64,000 nucleotides of DNA from Vespula vulgaris (taxonomy: Eukaryota; Arthropoda; Insecta; Hymenoptera; Vespidae), in the NCBI RefSeq assembly GCF_905475345.1, contig NC_066596.1, forward strand, positions 3,845,001-3,909,000, read 5' to 3'. Positions 49,531 to 62,400 of the stretch are shown one piece after another (the first letter of the stretch is position 1; the number at the start of each line of letters is the position of its first letter). The notes under the pieces were generated by a model. The model was not told the DNA's origin and ran no database searches. It saw nothing but the letters and a program-made list of their open reading frames with translations. Both the position numbers and the translations under genes were made by a program.

Positions 49531-50704
49531 AACCACCAGTGAAAACGCATCACTTTTTCGCAACAGGCACGACCGATGTAGTTCGAGTTAATCGCTTATA
49601 CTATTTTAAATATTCCTGCACAATGTTTATCGTTTTTGTTGCATATTTGAATTTGTATAAATTTTTTAATTTTTGAAATGCCCGCTTTTAAACCAAAAGA
49701 CAAATTGAACGTAAATTTTTCGTGGATCTTCATAGCTTGTAATCTCAGTTTTTATATAAATTTCAATGAATCAGTCTAACCGTTCAGACGGTAGAGTGGA
49801 TACACAGACACGCACACACACATACACATATATTTAGATTTTGATATGAAACGTAAAGATCCAAATGGGTTTTTGGATATCTCAAGTAGTCTCGGAGATA
49901 ATCGTCTGTTACACTTTTCGCTAATATCGAGAGCATAAGTAACTCCCAGCGGTCGTGCCTAAAAAGTAATTATATCGATGAGCAATGGACTCGAAACGTG
50001 ATATTAGGCCGAAGCTTGCCTCGAGGTTGCTTAAGGACTCACTCGTACTGCACTGCCTGTTTAGGGTTTCGCTAGCGACCCAACATATTATCGGCACAAT
50101 AATTTTTCTTAAGTAACTTAAAAAGAAACGAGAAGTAAAAATAATGTTCTTTGAATCTACGCGCGCTCGGCCGGCGCGCAAATAGCGCAGAATACGCATG
50201 CGCACGCTCGCACGTAGTGCCGCCAGTCGGAGCTGGTGCGACCTCGCCGATAACACGGCGGCTATCTTGGAGTCTCGAGGAATAGCATTAATTAGCGTCC
50301 AATTTCGATTCAATTAATTACGAACGATATCGTCGAAACTCGAAATCATTTTTCCTTCGATCTTTTTTCCTTTATCTTTTTTAATTGCATGGCGATTAGA
50401 AATGAATCGAACGATTCTGTCTTTTCGTACGACATATCGTTCCTCCGTCGCGACCAAATCCTTAAAGATGAAAAAAATGATAGAAAAGAAACTGGAGGAG
50501 GAAAAAGAAAAAGAAGAAGAAGAAGAAGAAGAAGAAATGACGGTCATTCTTCTTCGTAAGGGCGGAAGAACGTGCGTACATGCGTGTGTGCAATCACGTC
50601 TAAATTGCCGATCAGCCGAGATATTAGCGCCACCGAGGAGAGATAAAAAAGAGATATTAATTATTACGCGCGAACGTGCGTATCACGCGTACACCGACGC
50701 GACG

Positions 50705-50786
50705 TATAAATATATATATATAAATATAAATATAAATAAATATAAATATGAATATAAATATAAATATAAATATAAATATAAATATA
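50705..50786. repeat. (AAATAT)n-like array
   Basis: About 13 units of a six-base AAATAT motif in the tutl 3' UTR region. Confidence 0.9.
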
Positions 50787-51362
50787 CGCGAGGAACACCA
50801 CGTCAAACACAAGTACATACACCCGCATACACACACACGTACACGCACACCGAAAGGGAGAAAAACAAGAAGCGTTTGTAGAAACGCAAAGGAAAAGTCC
50901 CAGAAGGAAGAAAGTGGAAGAAGAAGATATAAAAAAAAGGAAGAGTGCATATTGTTTCGAATTATCTCTATGTCGAGGTCGAAGGTCGGAAGTTCGACCG
51001 AGAGAGTACGCGGGCGAATATAAATACGGTCTAAAAAACGAAATGATCGTTGTGCGTCACTAGAATTATAATTATGATTATGATTATTATTACTATTATT
51101 ATATAACGAAAGAAGGACGAAAGAAAGGTTCGCGATAAGACGATACGTTCCTTCAGACGACGCCTTTTGCGATTTTTCAAAGTCAGGTTCGACGAGAAGC
51201 TAATCGACATAATAATTTCTTTTCTCACGACTCTTCTTTTCCTATTTATCTGTCATCGATCTCTCTTTTCCTCGCATTACCAAAATATCCCGAAGACTCC
51301 CCAGGTCAAAACCGCACCTGAAGAACCTCGACTTCAACGTTTTACTTTTTTATAGTACAAAC

Positions 51363-51393
51363 ATTTATTTATATATATATATATATATTATAA
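51363..51393. repeat. (AT)n simple repeat
   Basis: Short AT run in the 3' UTR region. Confidence 0.9.
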
Positions 51394-54383
51394 ATACTTA
51401 TAAGAGGGCACTACTCACGATTCAACTATAAAAATGCGACGAAAACCACGAAAGAGAAGAGTTGGTAATGAAAAAGGGAAACGAAAAAGGATCGACTCTC
51501 TCGTGGTTGAATAGAATTTTTTTTGTCAAAGAGGTAAAGTGCGTGTTTGCCAAAACGTGCGAATGTAAGTGTGCGAATGAGGGAAAAAATAGACTTTGTG
51601 TATATTGTCAGAGAAATGGAAAGAGAAACAAATAAAAAAAGAGCGAACGAACGAACGTAAAATAGGGAAGAGAAAACGGCGGGATGAGAGTAGTGAGAAA
51701 TGCCGGATGACGCGAAGTGTACCAATATTCTAAAGTAATTCTAATGATTGACTTAATAATTTGATAATTAATTGATATTGTAAATCGTAACGACGTAGCG
51801 TGTAGTTTATTAATCAACGAGAATGATGAAAACGCGCCGAGGAATCGATCGGTATGTCTGTATTTTGCGAACGAATGGTGGGGGTGGATTTTGAGAGGAT
51901 GCGTTTTAAAGCAAAAAAGAAGAAAAAAAGGAAAGAGAAGAAAAGGAAATAGAGAATCAAAGGAGACTTTTTTCAATATCGATATTTGACGAAAATTCGA
52001 TTTCATTTAAAAAGCACTCAAGTGTTTGTTGCTGGGATGTCATAAGTGTTTATTACCATGTAATATGAAAAATAAGCATTCGTGGTATTCCAAGGTTCGA
52101 CCTAGTCACGAAGACTAAACTTTGAAAATTATGAGAAAATGCTTAAGATCATGGAATCGAAACGAAATTTCGATCTTTCTCGATTTCTCAAACGAATTTG
52201 TTTAGAGTACGTGCGCGCGCAAGATGGCACCAAATCATCACACTTTTTTAATACCAAGTACTTTGTACAAATCGAATCGTCGTTACTCGGGCCGCGATCG
52301 TTCTCGCGTTGTCTTCGTTGACATCGTTAGAGTACTCGTGAAAGATCGAAACGAAGTTTTGCGAATGAATTAAAAGGCAAGGAAAAAAGAAAAATAATTA
52401 AAAACGTCGACCTCTTCTCTCCCCTGCTTAGGCCATGTTTTTCTTTTCCATATGTGGGTAGGAAAGGGAATTAAAAAAAAAGCAAGCGAAGAAACAAAAA
52501 CCGTGACGTAGTCGTATAAGTAACGTGTAGATATATCATAGTTAGATACAACGATCTCAAATGGACACGCTAAATGTGAATGGTCGTAAAAAACGAAAAG
52601 GATAGAATTAACTAAGAAAATCTGAAGGAAGCCTCGCGGTTATCATGGATAAAAGAAAAAAAAAAGAAAGGAAGAGGAAGACAAAGAGCGATAGTGTGTA
52701 TGTGCGCGAGAGAATGAGAAACGAAATAGGGTTCAGCATGAATGAATCGCGACGTCTTAACGATCGTTAAAAGAAATATGGTTGAATCGTGAACTTGCGT
52801 AAAACGTTCGACACCCGCCCATCTTTTACTAATATACACATTCGTTGGCCGAGCGAGAAGTTAAGCTTCATTTTTGTACGTTTTTACGTTTTCTTCTCTT
52901 TTCGCGAAGTCACGTAGTTGCTCGACGTTACACACAAAGAATGTACTTTCCGTTTAACGATTATTCGAGTCTCTATAATCTCCTCACGTTCGGAACAAAC
53001 CGAACGAGAGATAGTTTAAAGAAAATAAAAGTATCGTCGACGGTCTCGTATGTTAGTTGTTAAGTTTTTCGATCTCCATACGAGCGTACCTGACAGCCAT
53101 TGGGCATACCGAGAATTTTCTTCTCGATTTTCAATCGGCAAAGTTGCAAATTTTTACATTTATTTTCTCGTCGTTCGTTCGTTTATACGTCGGCGTAGAT
53201 CTTGATCAGAACGATAAGCGTGACACTCGGTATTCTCGACTTACAAAACCCGAAACGCTTTCGCGGAATGGAAGACCGTAATCGAAAATCTAGCTCGGTC
53301 GTTATCAAGATCGCGATTGATCAAGGACGATGCAACAGATCGAGACGAGTATCTCGACGAAGAACTGTATTAAAAAAGAGAGAGAGGAGAAAAAGAAGAA
53401 AAGAAACGAGAAAGAATAGCTAATGGCTCTCGGGTACTAACTCCGATACCGATTTCGCGACGATACAATTAAGCATCGAATCTCGAATATTTTCATTCTC
53501 GACGCGATACAACGAAGTATCGATCGAGGAACGATCGTCGCGTAATCGGCAGGAGAGAAAAGAAGTTGCGTGGTATTAAAAAAAAAAATAAATAAAAAAA
53601 TAAAAAAATAACAAAAAAGAGTAATAAAAAAAAAATAAGAAAAAATATCAAGAAGGGAAGCGAATACCTTTCGCGCGTTTACACTTGTATACATACACAT
53701 ACACACAGACAGACACACCGGCGAACGAATCGTTATTGCGTTTTTTAGTAATTAATCGCACCTAAATAATTCGTAAGAGAATCCGTCGACTCTCTTTTTC
53801 CACAGTACAAGAAACAATGGTATTTAAGAGTTTTCATTTTAGTCGCAAAACTTTATGGATAATCGCATATATATTTCACGCGCACGCCGTTGTAAAACTT
53901 CTTAAAAACCCTTCGCATAAGCGGCGTATGAGGTGAGGAAAGAAAATGGATCGAAAAAAGAAAAAAAGAGAACAAATCTACCTACTTCTTGTAAAACGCG
54001 TAAAACGCTCTTCTTCTGTAACTCTCAATCTCAGTCCGTCTTTTCACTTTTCTTCGCTTTCACGGCGAAAAATCACCACCTTCCGTCGTCGTTGTCGTCA
54101 TCGTCCTGTTCATGCGCGCGCGCGAACACACGCTCAATCAATTTCACACCTTGTCTTTTCTTTTCTTTCTCACTTTCTGCGGTGAACACGAACGAGGAAA
54201 ACCGAAACGATCAAAAAAGGAAAAAGAAGGAACAAAAAAAAATGAAACAATAAGTAAGCGATTAACCTCTATGTTCACATTCAACAATCCCGTTTTGATT
54301 CGATCGATCTATGCTTTCTCGCGAACTCCCCGAGAACTCCAAGACGTACTAACTTAGGACAAATTGTAGACAATTTATTATTA

Positions 54384-54401
54384 AATAAAATGAAAAATAA
54401 A
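54384..54401 (+). terminator. Paired poly(A) signals, likely distal end of tutl
   Basis: Two AATAAA hexamers lie 12 nt apart, just downstream of a small perfect hairpin (AAATTG TAGA CAATTT, 54361-54376). The position fits the end of a long tutl 3' UTR. Confidence 0.45.
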
Positions 54402-54405
54402 GCGA

Positions 54406-57100
54406 CATTTGAAACGAAAGCGACGAAATACAGGACGATCTATGATGCCCCTTTGTTCTTGTTTTACCTGTTACTGATTATTGCAAGTAAAATAAGAGAT
54501 AAATATTTAAAATAGGTAAGATGGCACAAAATATACATTGAGAGCACCTAATTAATTCTTTCAAATAAGATATTACCAAAGTACATATATGTATGCATAC
54601 CTATATCCCATCATGAACTCGTTCTAATAAGTTTATTCGTGATATCGTGAAGTAAAAAATTTAGCAATATATATCAGAGAAATTTTGTTAGGTTCCTTAG
54701 AATTTATATAGAAACATTTCGATATCCAGAATATCGAGCGTGTTTCAGAATGGTCCTAGAAAAGAATCATTAGCCGAGGTAATAAGATCAATGTCAATAT
54801 AAGAACCGGGTCGATCTACTCAGTCTCAGAGGATATATTTTCGTAGGATGATCTGAGAATTGCGGAATCTCAGTACGATAAGGCGCAGGGGGAATGTTCG
54901 TGCGAGGCGTCTATGACACTGATTACCAAGAATTACTGCAATTTCCTTGATTTTCCTCGATGTGCACAATACGCGAACGTTTCGGAAAGTAGAACGTGCC
55001 ATTAATAGCCAGACTTGCGAAAGATCTTTGATTATCGTCGAAAGAAGAACTAGAAAACGTTAAAAACGTCTCGCAAATGTAATATTTTCAATATCTAAAT
55101 TTTCGTAATTTATACAAACGATTTCCTTCTTAAATTGTTCTATCCATTATCAAGATGACGTATCTTAATAGTAATTGTCTTAAGATTAACCGATGTTTCG
55201 GACAGTCTCATGACTAATGCACATCCGAAATCTAAGCCTGACACGTTGTAGACATTAATCATGATTAGAAGACGGGGCTTGTGTCGTCAGCGTGTGTCGG
55301 ATATGACAAATGTTCTCGGGTAACATCGGCTTGATGGAAAAAAAAATACCTAATCCGACATCAAATTGATCAAATTTACACTCCCCTTGCTAGCGATACA
55401 AGATAAGATCCGACAGGTGAGTAGACGAGATAATTATTACAACGCAGCGTAGACGTACACGAATCTCACGATTAACGCAACATTTCGATAGTCGAATAAT
55501 GTCTAGGAATGGATTGATTCAATGGTAGGTGGACCAGGAACAAGTTGGTTTTCTCCTCTCGTTCAACGATGAAATAATGCGGCCGGTGTCATTATGCACG
55601 CATTTATTTCCACTGTCCCGTGCACATCCAATCCTAGATCGTGATCCATGCGAATGGATTCATTATCTTCAACAGCGTGACAAGGCTGTGGGCAGTCTAC
55701 TAATGCGGCAAGGGACGGATGTGACGTAATCTGAGGTCACCCACGCAAGTGGCGCGCGCGAGATTGCAAAGAGCGCAGGCGTGTGCGCGCGCGCTAATCC
55801 GGGCGAGCAAGCATTCGTATTCAATGTGGCTTTTCAGTAAATCTTTCTACAACTTATATCCCCGTACAAATTTCATCAAAATTTAATGAAACTAAATCAG
55901 AGACAGACAAATGCTTGTTTATATCGGAAGATCACTGTGCTATTATTTTCTATCTCCATTCTGGTGGCGCACACACGTGAGAAACACGCAAACAATTTCG
56001 ATTTAAAACATAACAAATAGAATACTCGAGATTGGAACGAAATAAATTTTGTGACATTTTTTACCAAAAAATAAATGAAATTTTTTAGTCTTTTATCGTA
56101 ATTACGACAAGTATTGGTGTACTCAAGTTCGTTAAAGAAGAATATATGCTCTTTCCTGAGTATGCATCCTATCGACCCGCTTAATACAATTTGATCTAAA
56201 CTAAGCGTGGGCGAATAATCAATGCGGTAGCTCAATTTGCTCGGTATAACTTTGTGTCAGCAACACGATCGCTAAGAAACAAGTGCACGAGTACGAATGC
56301 TCACCAAAATTAGTGTCTTGAAATATGAACAAAATTAATTTTCGATTATTTTCTTTTTTTTCAATAAAAGTAGAAAGGGACTATCGAAAAAGAATGATAA
56401 AAGAGATCGAGAGTTCTTCGAACTTCTAATACTTTCGTCCTCGAAATTTCATTCATTTCAACGATTGCCTTACTTTTAATTTTCGTTGACTTTAAAAGGA
56501 TCAGGAGGTGTAATAATAAATTCTCTCTTTACTCTCTCCCTTCATTTTAAAATGCGAAAAGATCTCTACTCAAAAGCCAAGCGTCGGCTTAAGGATCAGA
56601 GCCTTGCTGAATGCTTATCTCGTTCTTCCGTTCAATATGAAAGAGCACGCGTTTGTTACTCGAACGAATGCATACTATAAGACGCGATAAGATCAAAGGA
56701 AGACCCAGTGTAACCTCGACTCTTGAATAAGATTCATTTAAGATGTTCATTTTTTTAATTATTGTTTTACAAGAACACGTGCACAAAGAGTCGGATTTAA
56801 TAAGTTTTAATATAAGTGATCCGAGTTAAGGAAATCGGATCCATAAGATCCTAGCAATCGTTTCGAACATGAACTTCATAAAGAAAAAAATTTTTTAAAT
56901 TTCAATAGGTATTACATTCGTAAAAATCTGATTTTTATCATCATAGTTTTTTGGAATTTATGCATCGTCATATGGTTTGTTCAAATCGAGACGTTGTTGG
57001 CGTAGTCATTGATTCTCCCACAGCTAGTTTCTTACTCCCACTAGCATGTCAAATATATTAAAAGGATTTTCCACGAGAGTTGTAGCGCGCTCGAACAAAC
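54406..57100. other. Intergenic region between tutl and the bdl-like gene
   Basis: No convincing gene is seen on either strand. It contains an alternating CG stretch at 55751-55794. The rest is AT-rich sequence without family signatures. Distal regulatory sequence of the downstream gene is likely to sit here, but I can point to no specific site. Confidence 0.5.
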
Positions 57101-57661
57101 GTAGAATCCCATAGGCTTCTATCGAGTGTCCAAGCTCCTCCTCGCGACACCTCCTCGGAGGTCCACTCTCTCGTATCCGCTCGGAATAGACCGAGGCTAC
57201 TCTCGCTGGTAGACGTAGTCCAGTCGTGTTCACAGACACTCGATCAACGTTGAGCTCGTCAAACGTTTTCTTCGAGAAGACAAATTCGGGAAAATCGTCG
57301 AAGCGAGCAGTGGTTTTCGTCTCCTTTCGAAAATTAATTATAAAGATATGAGGAAAAACATGATCCATTGTTAATAAACAGTGATAGCAAATAACCAAGA
57401 AGAAAAAGAAGAATAGGAAGTGAAGGAAAATGATAAAGCAATCGTGAAAGTGTCACGTGCTTTCGAACGGCTCGTGTGTATGAAATCTTGATTAGTGTGG
57501 GTGATAACGAATGTGTTTTTTCTTTTCGCGTCCATCGCTAATCGCTGTTATTTAGGTGCAACCACGTTTGCATGTAACCGAAAGCAAGGAGTCGCTTCAA
57601 AGAATACCTGAAAAACGAATCCATGCGTTTGTGAAAGGATAACGTCGCTCGATCTACGAGA
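57100..57661 (+). promoter_or_regulatory. Probable promoter and 5' UTR of the bdl-like gene
   Basis: A locally GC-richer stretch (57110-57260), including a hairpin ACCTCC TC GGAGGT, precedes the first coding exon. A tiny uORF (ATG at 57623, stop TGA at 57632-57634) is in the 5' leader. The main ATG at 57662 has A at -3. No TATA box or defined initiator can be assigned with confidence. Confidence 0.4.
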
Positions 57662-57719
57662 ATGACCGGCTCCCGAAGCTTTCTCGAATTGTTGCCACCT
57701 TTACTCGTCTTTTGCCAAG
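57662..57719 (+). CDS. bdl: bdl-like exon 1: signal peptide
   Basis: ATG CODING start MTGSRSFLELLPPLLVFCQG with a hydrophobic LELLPPLLVF core, split in phase 1 at CAAG/GTAATC exactly like tutl exon 1. An in-frame stop at 57632-57634 lies upstream, so this is the first usable ATG of the long frame. Confidence 0.9.
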
Positions 57720-59310
57720 GTAATCACCATTTCATTCCTAGATCAAAATCTCTTCCAACTGTTTTTTATTGATTTGAAATCATGATGCACTGTTTCGAGA
57801 GAAACGAGAAAAATAGTTTCGCGATCTTCTCAACACATTTATCATTAAGATAATTTAAAATGCTTTTCCTTATAAAATTTGATTTATTTTTCATTTCCAC
57901 GCAAGGAACTTAGTCGTTTTAGAACAATTAGATCATATCAAGAGGAACGAGTATCGGTGATTTCTTCGTTAAGTTAGCAGGGAGAGCTCCTTTACAATTG
58001 TCTGATTTCAAGTACCATTATCAGTTGCACTCATTCGTACGCTAATTCGATCGAAACGATTGGCGTGTTGTGAGAACGTGTAATACAATTTCTTTCTTTC
58101 TTTCTTTTTTCTTTTTTCTCATTTCAGTATTCAACCACGGCTTGATATTGGAGGAGGAAACAGAACCGAATTATTTGACGGCGGCTGTTGGAGAGTACGT
58201 GGTATTCAATTGTGATCTTGACTTTCCGCACGAGACACCGATCCCATATATTCTTCAGTGGAACCGTGATGTAAGTGTTTAAATGAAATATTTCCTTGTT
58301 AGAATATGTAGTAAACTCCGTCGCGTTTATACGAAACACATTTTATCGAAGAATCGATCCAATTTTTACAAATATCGACTCTACCGTTTCATTGACAGAA
58401 TCGATTTGAAATCATTTCACCTATTCGAAGAATAAATGATAGGAACCAATCGATATAGAATTATTAGGTTACGATACGAAGTTTAAATCATTTTATTTTG
58501 ATCTTCAAAATTTGCCGACCTTTTTATGTAACAATCGTAAGTGATATCGGTTCGAGTGCCATATGGAAGCGTTATCCAATGAATATATAATTTTTTTCTT
58601 CCTGATGCGGTTTGTGGTTGGCAAGGGATGACGATAACGAAGTTCGCACGTACCTACTTCTATACGGTAGTATTGATATCAATATGTTTTACAGTCGTAT
58701 TAAAAAAATCGATAAAACCATGAGAAGATTAGCTTCAATAATAAATTAATGTTTATAAAATAGCAGAAAATCGATAAAGAGGGAACATTTGGTTTGGTAA
58801 CTTAAGGCAGGTTATTCGATTTCTTCGATATAGATAACCACTTCGATAACGTCGTTGAATCGTCGTGAGAACCTTACTACCGAGCTAGCTTCGATTTCAT
58901 TTCGTTACGCAATGTATCCGTCTTCGTCAAAAATATGGAACGCGTCGTGGTTAAGAAAGACATTTATACGTCTTATTATACATCTTATTATACATATATT
59001 GCATGAACTTGTTCGGTAAATGATCTTGTCATGTCCTAGTAAACATTCGTCGATGTCGTAATTTCTCAAGTAATAATCGAAGACTATTGGGACACCGTTA
59101 AAATAACAACCTTAATCGAACACGATTAAGACTTGCTGATTTTTCCGGTTCGTCTTTCGTTAAAGGACGTTACGACCTACGCGTCGAGAGAGAATGAGAA
59201 TCGGACAACGGAAACATATTGTGCGTTGTCACATGGCTGGAACATAAAATCAAGTGGAACTTAACCCGATTGGTTTGCTGATGCGTATGCAAAACAGGTG
59301 CTCTCTTTCC

Positions 59311-59401
<91 letters not shown>

Positions 59402-62400
59402 TATCGAAGTAATTGGAGTACGGGACACAAGGCTGCATTATATTTAGTCACTGAGAGTTCGCGACATGAGGGGTCCAACCAGTGGGTCACTGTTAACGCA
59501 TTGTCAAACGATTAGGGACGATTAGCACTGTTTTTGCCAGCCTTGTTTCAGTCGTGCTACCCTAAGTCACGTTAACGCCAACCTTTAGCCTTTTCCGGAA
59601 CATAGATTTGTCTAGACACAACTTTTTCTTTTTGATCCGAAGACCTTCAAAGTTAAATCTCGAGGATAATCTAATCCGTGACTAGCTAAGGCTAATTATG
59701 TTCTCTTTAATAATTAATGAGCATTTCGTTCCTAGACACGCGTTACGCTTTTATGAAGAATCGCGTGAGCGTTTTCCTCTACAAAATGACGGAGGTTGTT
59801 AAAGATCATCGCTACAATTACTATCCGGTTACACGTTGCAATTTTCGTTTTCTTCAAACCTCCTTTTCCTATATTTCAGTTTGAATATTGTTAAAGGCGA
59901 CATAGCTCGTCGCAACTAGCTATCTAAATTTCACGATGAGATAAAGACTATGCGAAAGAGTAATCTGGGTCGGCTAATAAATTTCATTTGACCAAGAAAC
60001 AGAACTAACGCGTCCAGAGAATTCTTTTCTTGGAATTGTTCTCAAGTCGATCGACTTCGTCACTCGATTTTTCAGGGCCACAGCGTCTTCTCATGGTATG
60101 ATGAAGAGATGACGTTGGATCCTCGTTATCGAGGGCGCATACACTTACTGGAGGACTCGTTATCTCGCGGATACGGTCAGGGTAGCATCAATCTTACCAA
60201 CATCAGAGAAAGCGATCAGGGCTGGTACGAGTGTCGCGTCATCTTTCCAAACAGGACACCTAACTCAAGAAAAAATGGCACCTGGTTTCATCTGGCCATC
60301 GATGGTAAGGACAATACGTTCATTTCGTTTCTATCGTAGATAATTGTTGGATTCACTAACTCGATTAATTCGTTCCTCGTTCATTCTATCTTGCTAAAGC
60401 TGAAGGATATATTAACCTAAATCGTGGGTAAAACGTGTTACTGAACTGAACTAACCGTGAAGACCTAATCGAGGTCAGGCTATTTCGTCTAACCGATCTA
60501 CCTAACCAACGAACGTGTGAGCTTTTTACGAGCGTTTCATTCCTTACTCAGCCTTTTTGGCAATAAAAAAAGGGCATTCCGTTTTTTCGGTCTATTAATT
60601 TCAGTACAAGCTGACTAGGCTAATTCGATCTTTCTTTATTAACTTTATTCGCTCAGCGGAAACATGGATATATGATTAAAAATCTTACATCAGAATTTTT
60701 CTGAAAATAAGTAGAGTCAAATTATCGATTGTACATTTTCTCACTTCTCTTTTTTTCTTTTTGAGTATTTCGTGACAAGTGTAAAACTTTTCACGTTACG
60801 AGCGACGACTGTACTAATTAATCCAAGCAGAGTTCTGGTTTCAGCATATTAAATTATCTACTGGATGACTTGAGAGGCTCTGAATTACTACGTGTGTGGG
60901 TTATTTTTCAATTGTTAGTAACGATATGATGTTAACGAGAACATTTCAGATTTATGGATGCTCTAACATATCCATCTTTGAACTGAAATTACTTTTCTTA
61001 TTTTATCAATTAGACTATATTATAGTAACAAAAGATGTCGACCTTTTAACATATAAAAAAGAATATAATACATCGAACAATAATATCAGACATTCATTCC
61101 AGAACAAGTACAGATTCGTCCAAACAAAAAACACACCCTTTTCCTCTATTTATCGAAAGTCGAATAATGGATCACAAAGCAGATTATTTTCTCGTTGATC
61201 GATTAAATACAATTGCATCATTCTACAGTCCACGTGCATCCGGCTTTTGAACTCTGGTTGACGCACAAGATTTTAACAAATGCTAATAAAATCAACAAAT
61301 TTGCACGTTCAACTACCAACAAGATAATACTATTAATTTCTATCGAAAAACGCGTTAACGTGCTTTCGCGAGAGAACGTTGATGATCCATTAGCAAAGAA
61401 TTATAATCCAGCCTGCAATTAACAAACAAACACTGGGCAGACCTTGTTAAATCGTTCAATCCAGGTGTGTCGCCGCTTCCGACAAATGTTCCAGGTGAGA
61501 CCCTCTTCACGACACCGCCCGTCAACAAATCCGTCATGGAGGGCGAGCCAGTTTCTTTCGATTGCGTCGTCAAAGATAATTCTTCTACTGTAAGCTGGTT
61601 TCACGAAAGCATAGAGATCTCGCAAGTAAAGGTGAGCTGAAAATAGAACCAAGAAACAAAAGTTGTTAAAATCTTACGGCGTTTTCCACTTGATAAAAAT
61701 TTGTAAAGAAAAGAAAATTAGTATTTGATATCGCAGCTTGATATTGCGACGAAGATTTTATTTTGTCAATTCTTTATTGTACGAGCTTTTTGCGAAAATT
61801 TCAAAATTATTTTCATTGATCTGAAGGATCTCGAGAGAAGAGCTTCCATCAAGGAAAACGGAACGTTGGTAATAAAGTCAACTTTAATGAGTGATCTTGG
61901 AGAGTACACTTGTGGGGTGACCGGTTGGAATGGGAATCAACAGAATGCCTCGGCCTTTCTCAACGTTCAATGTAATTTCGCTTGGCTTTCTTGTCTTGAG
62001 AGATTTTAATGATGTTAAATGTCTCTATACCTTGTCCTCTTCGTTTTAGATAAGGCAAAGGTCATTTATGCGCCTAGAGAAGTCTATCTTCCTTATGGAA
62101 AACCGGCCCTTTTGGACTGTCATTTTAGAGCAAATCCACCGCTGACGAATCTTCGTTGGGAAAAGGACGGATTCCTCTTCGATCCTTACAATGTTCAAGG
62201 TGTTTTCTACAGGAGAAACGGATCTCTTTACTTTAGCAAAGTAGACGAAACGCATTCTGGAAGTTACAGTTGTACGCCTTATAACGATCTGGGTACCGAA
62301 GGACCTAGTCCTGCAATCAACGTCGTTAGTATCATATCAATATTAATTATATGGTTTTAATTCAGTTCGTGCTTAAACTCGGACTGCTAGTAGTATATTG

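Larger units (their letters stand above)
48191..54405 (+). other. Probable long 3' UTR of tutl (about 6.2 kb)
   Basis: No coding exon follows the TAA at 48188-48190. The + strand is A/purine-rich throughout. Poly(A) signal candidates are at 48629-48634, 53024-53029, 54384-54389 and 54396-54401; the last pair makes a natural end. Long 3' UTRs are common in insect neural genes. The end point is inference. Confidence 0.5.

Noticed and set aside
49921..50313. 130-residue minus-strand open frame over the CpG block
   Set aside because: It starts at a non-ATG codon, has no recognised domain and overlaps palindromic CG sequence. The promoter-like reading of this block is more useful.
60896..61198. 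Open frame in the gene 2 intron as a missing Ig2 exon
   Set aside because: No Ig cysteines in the right setting, no DxGxYxC motif and no matching splice phases.
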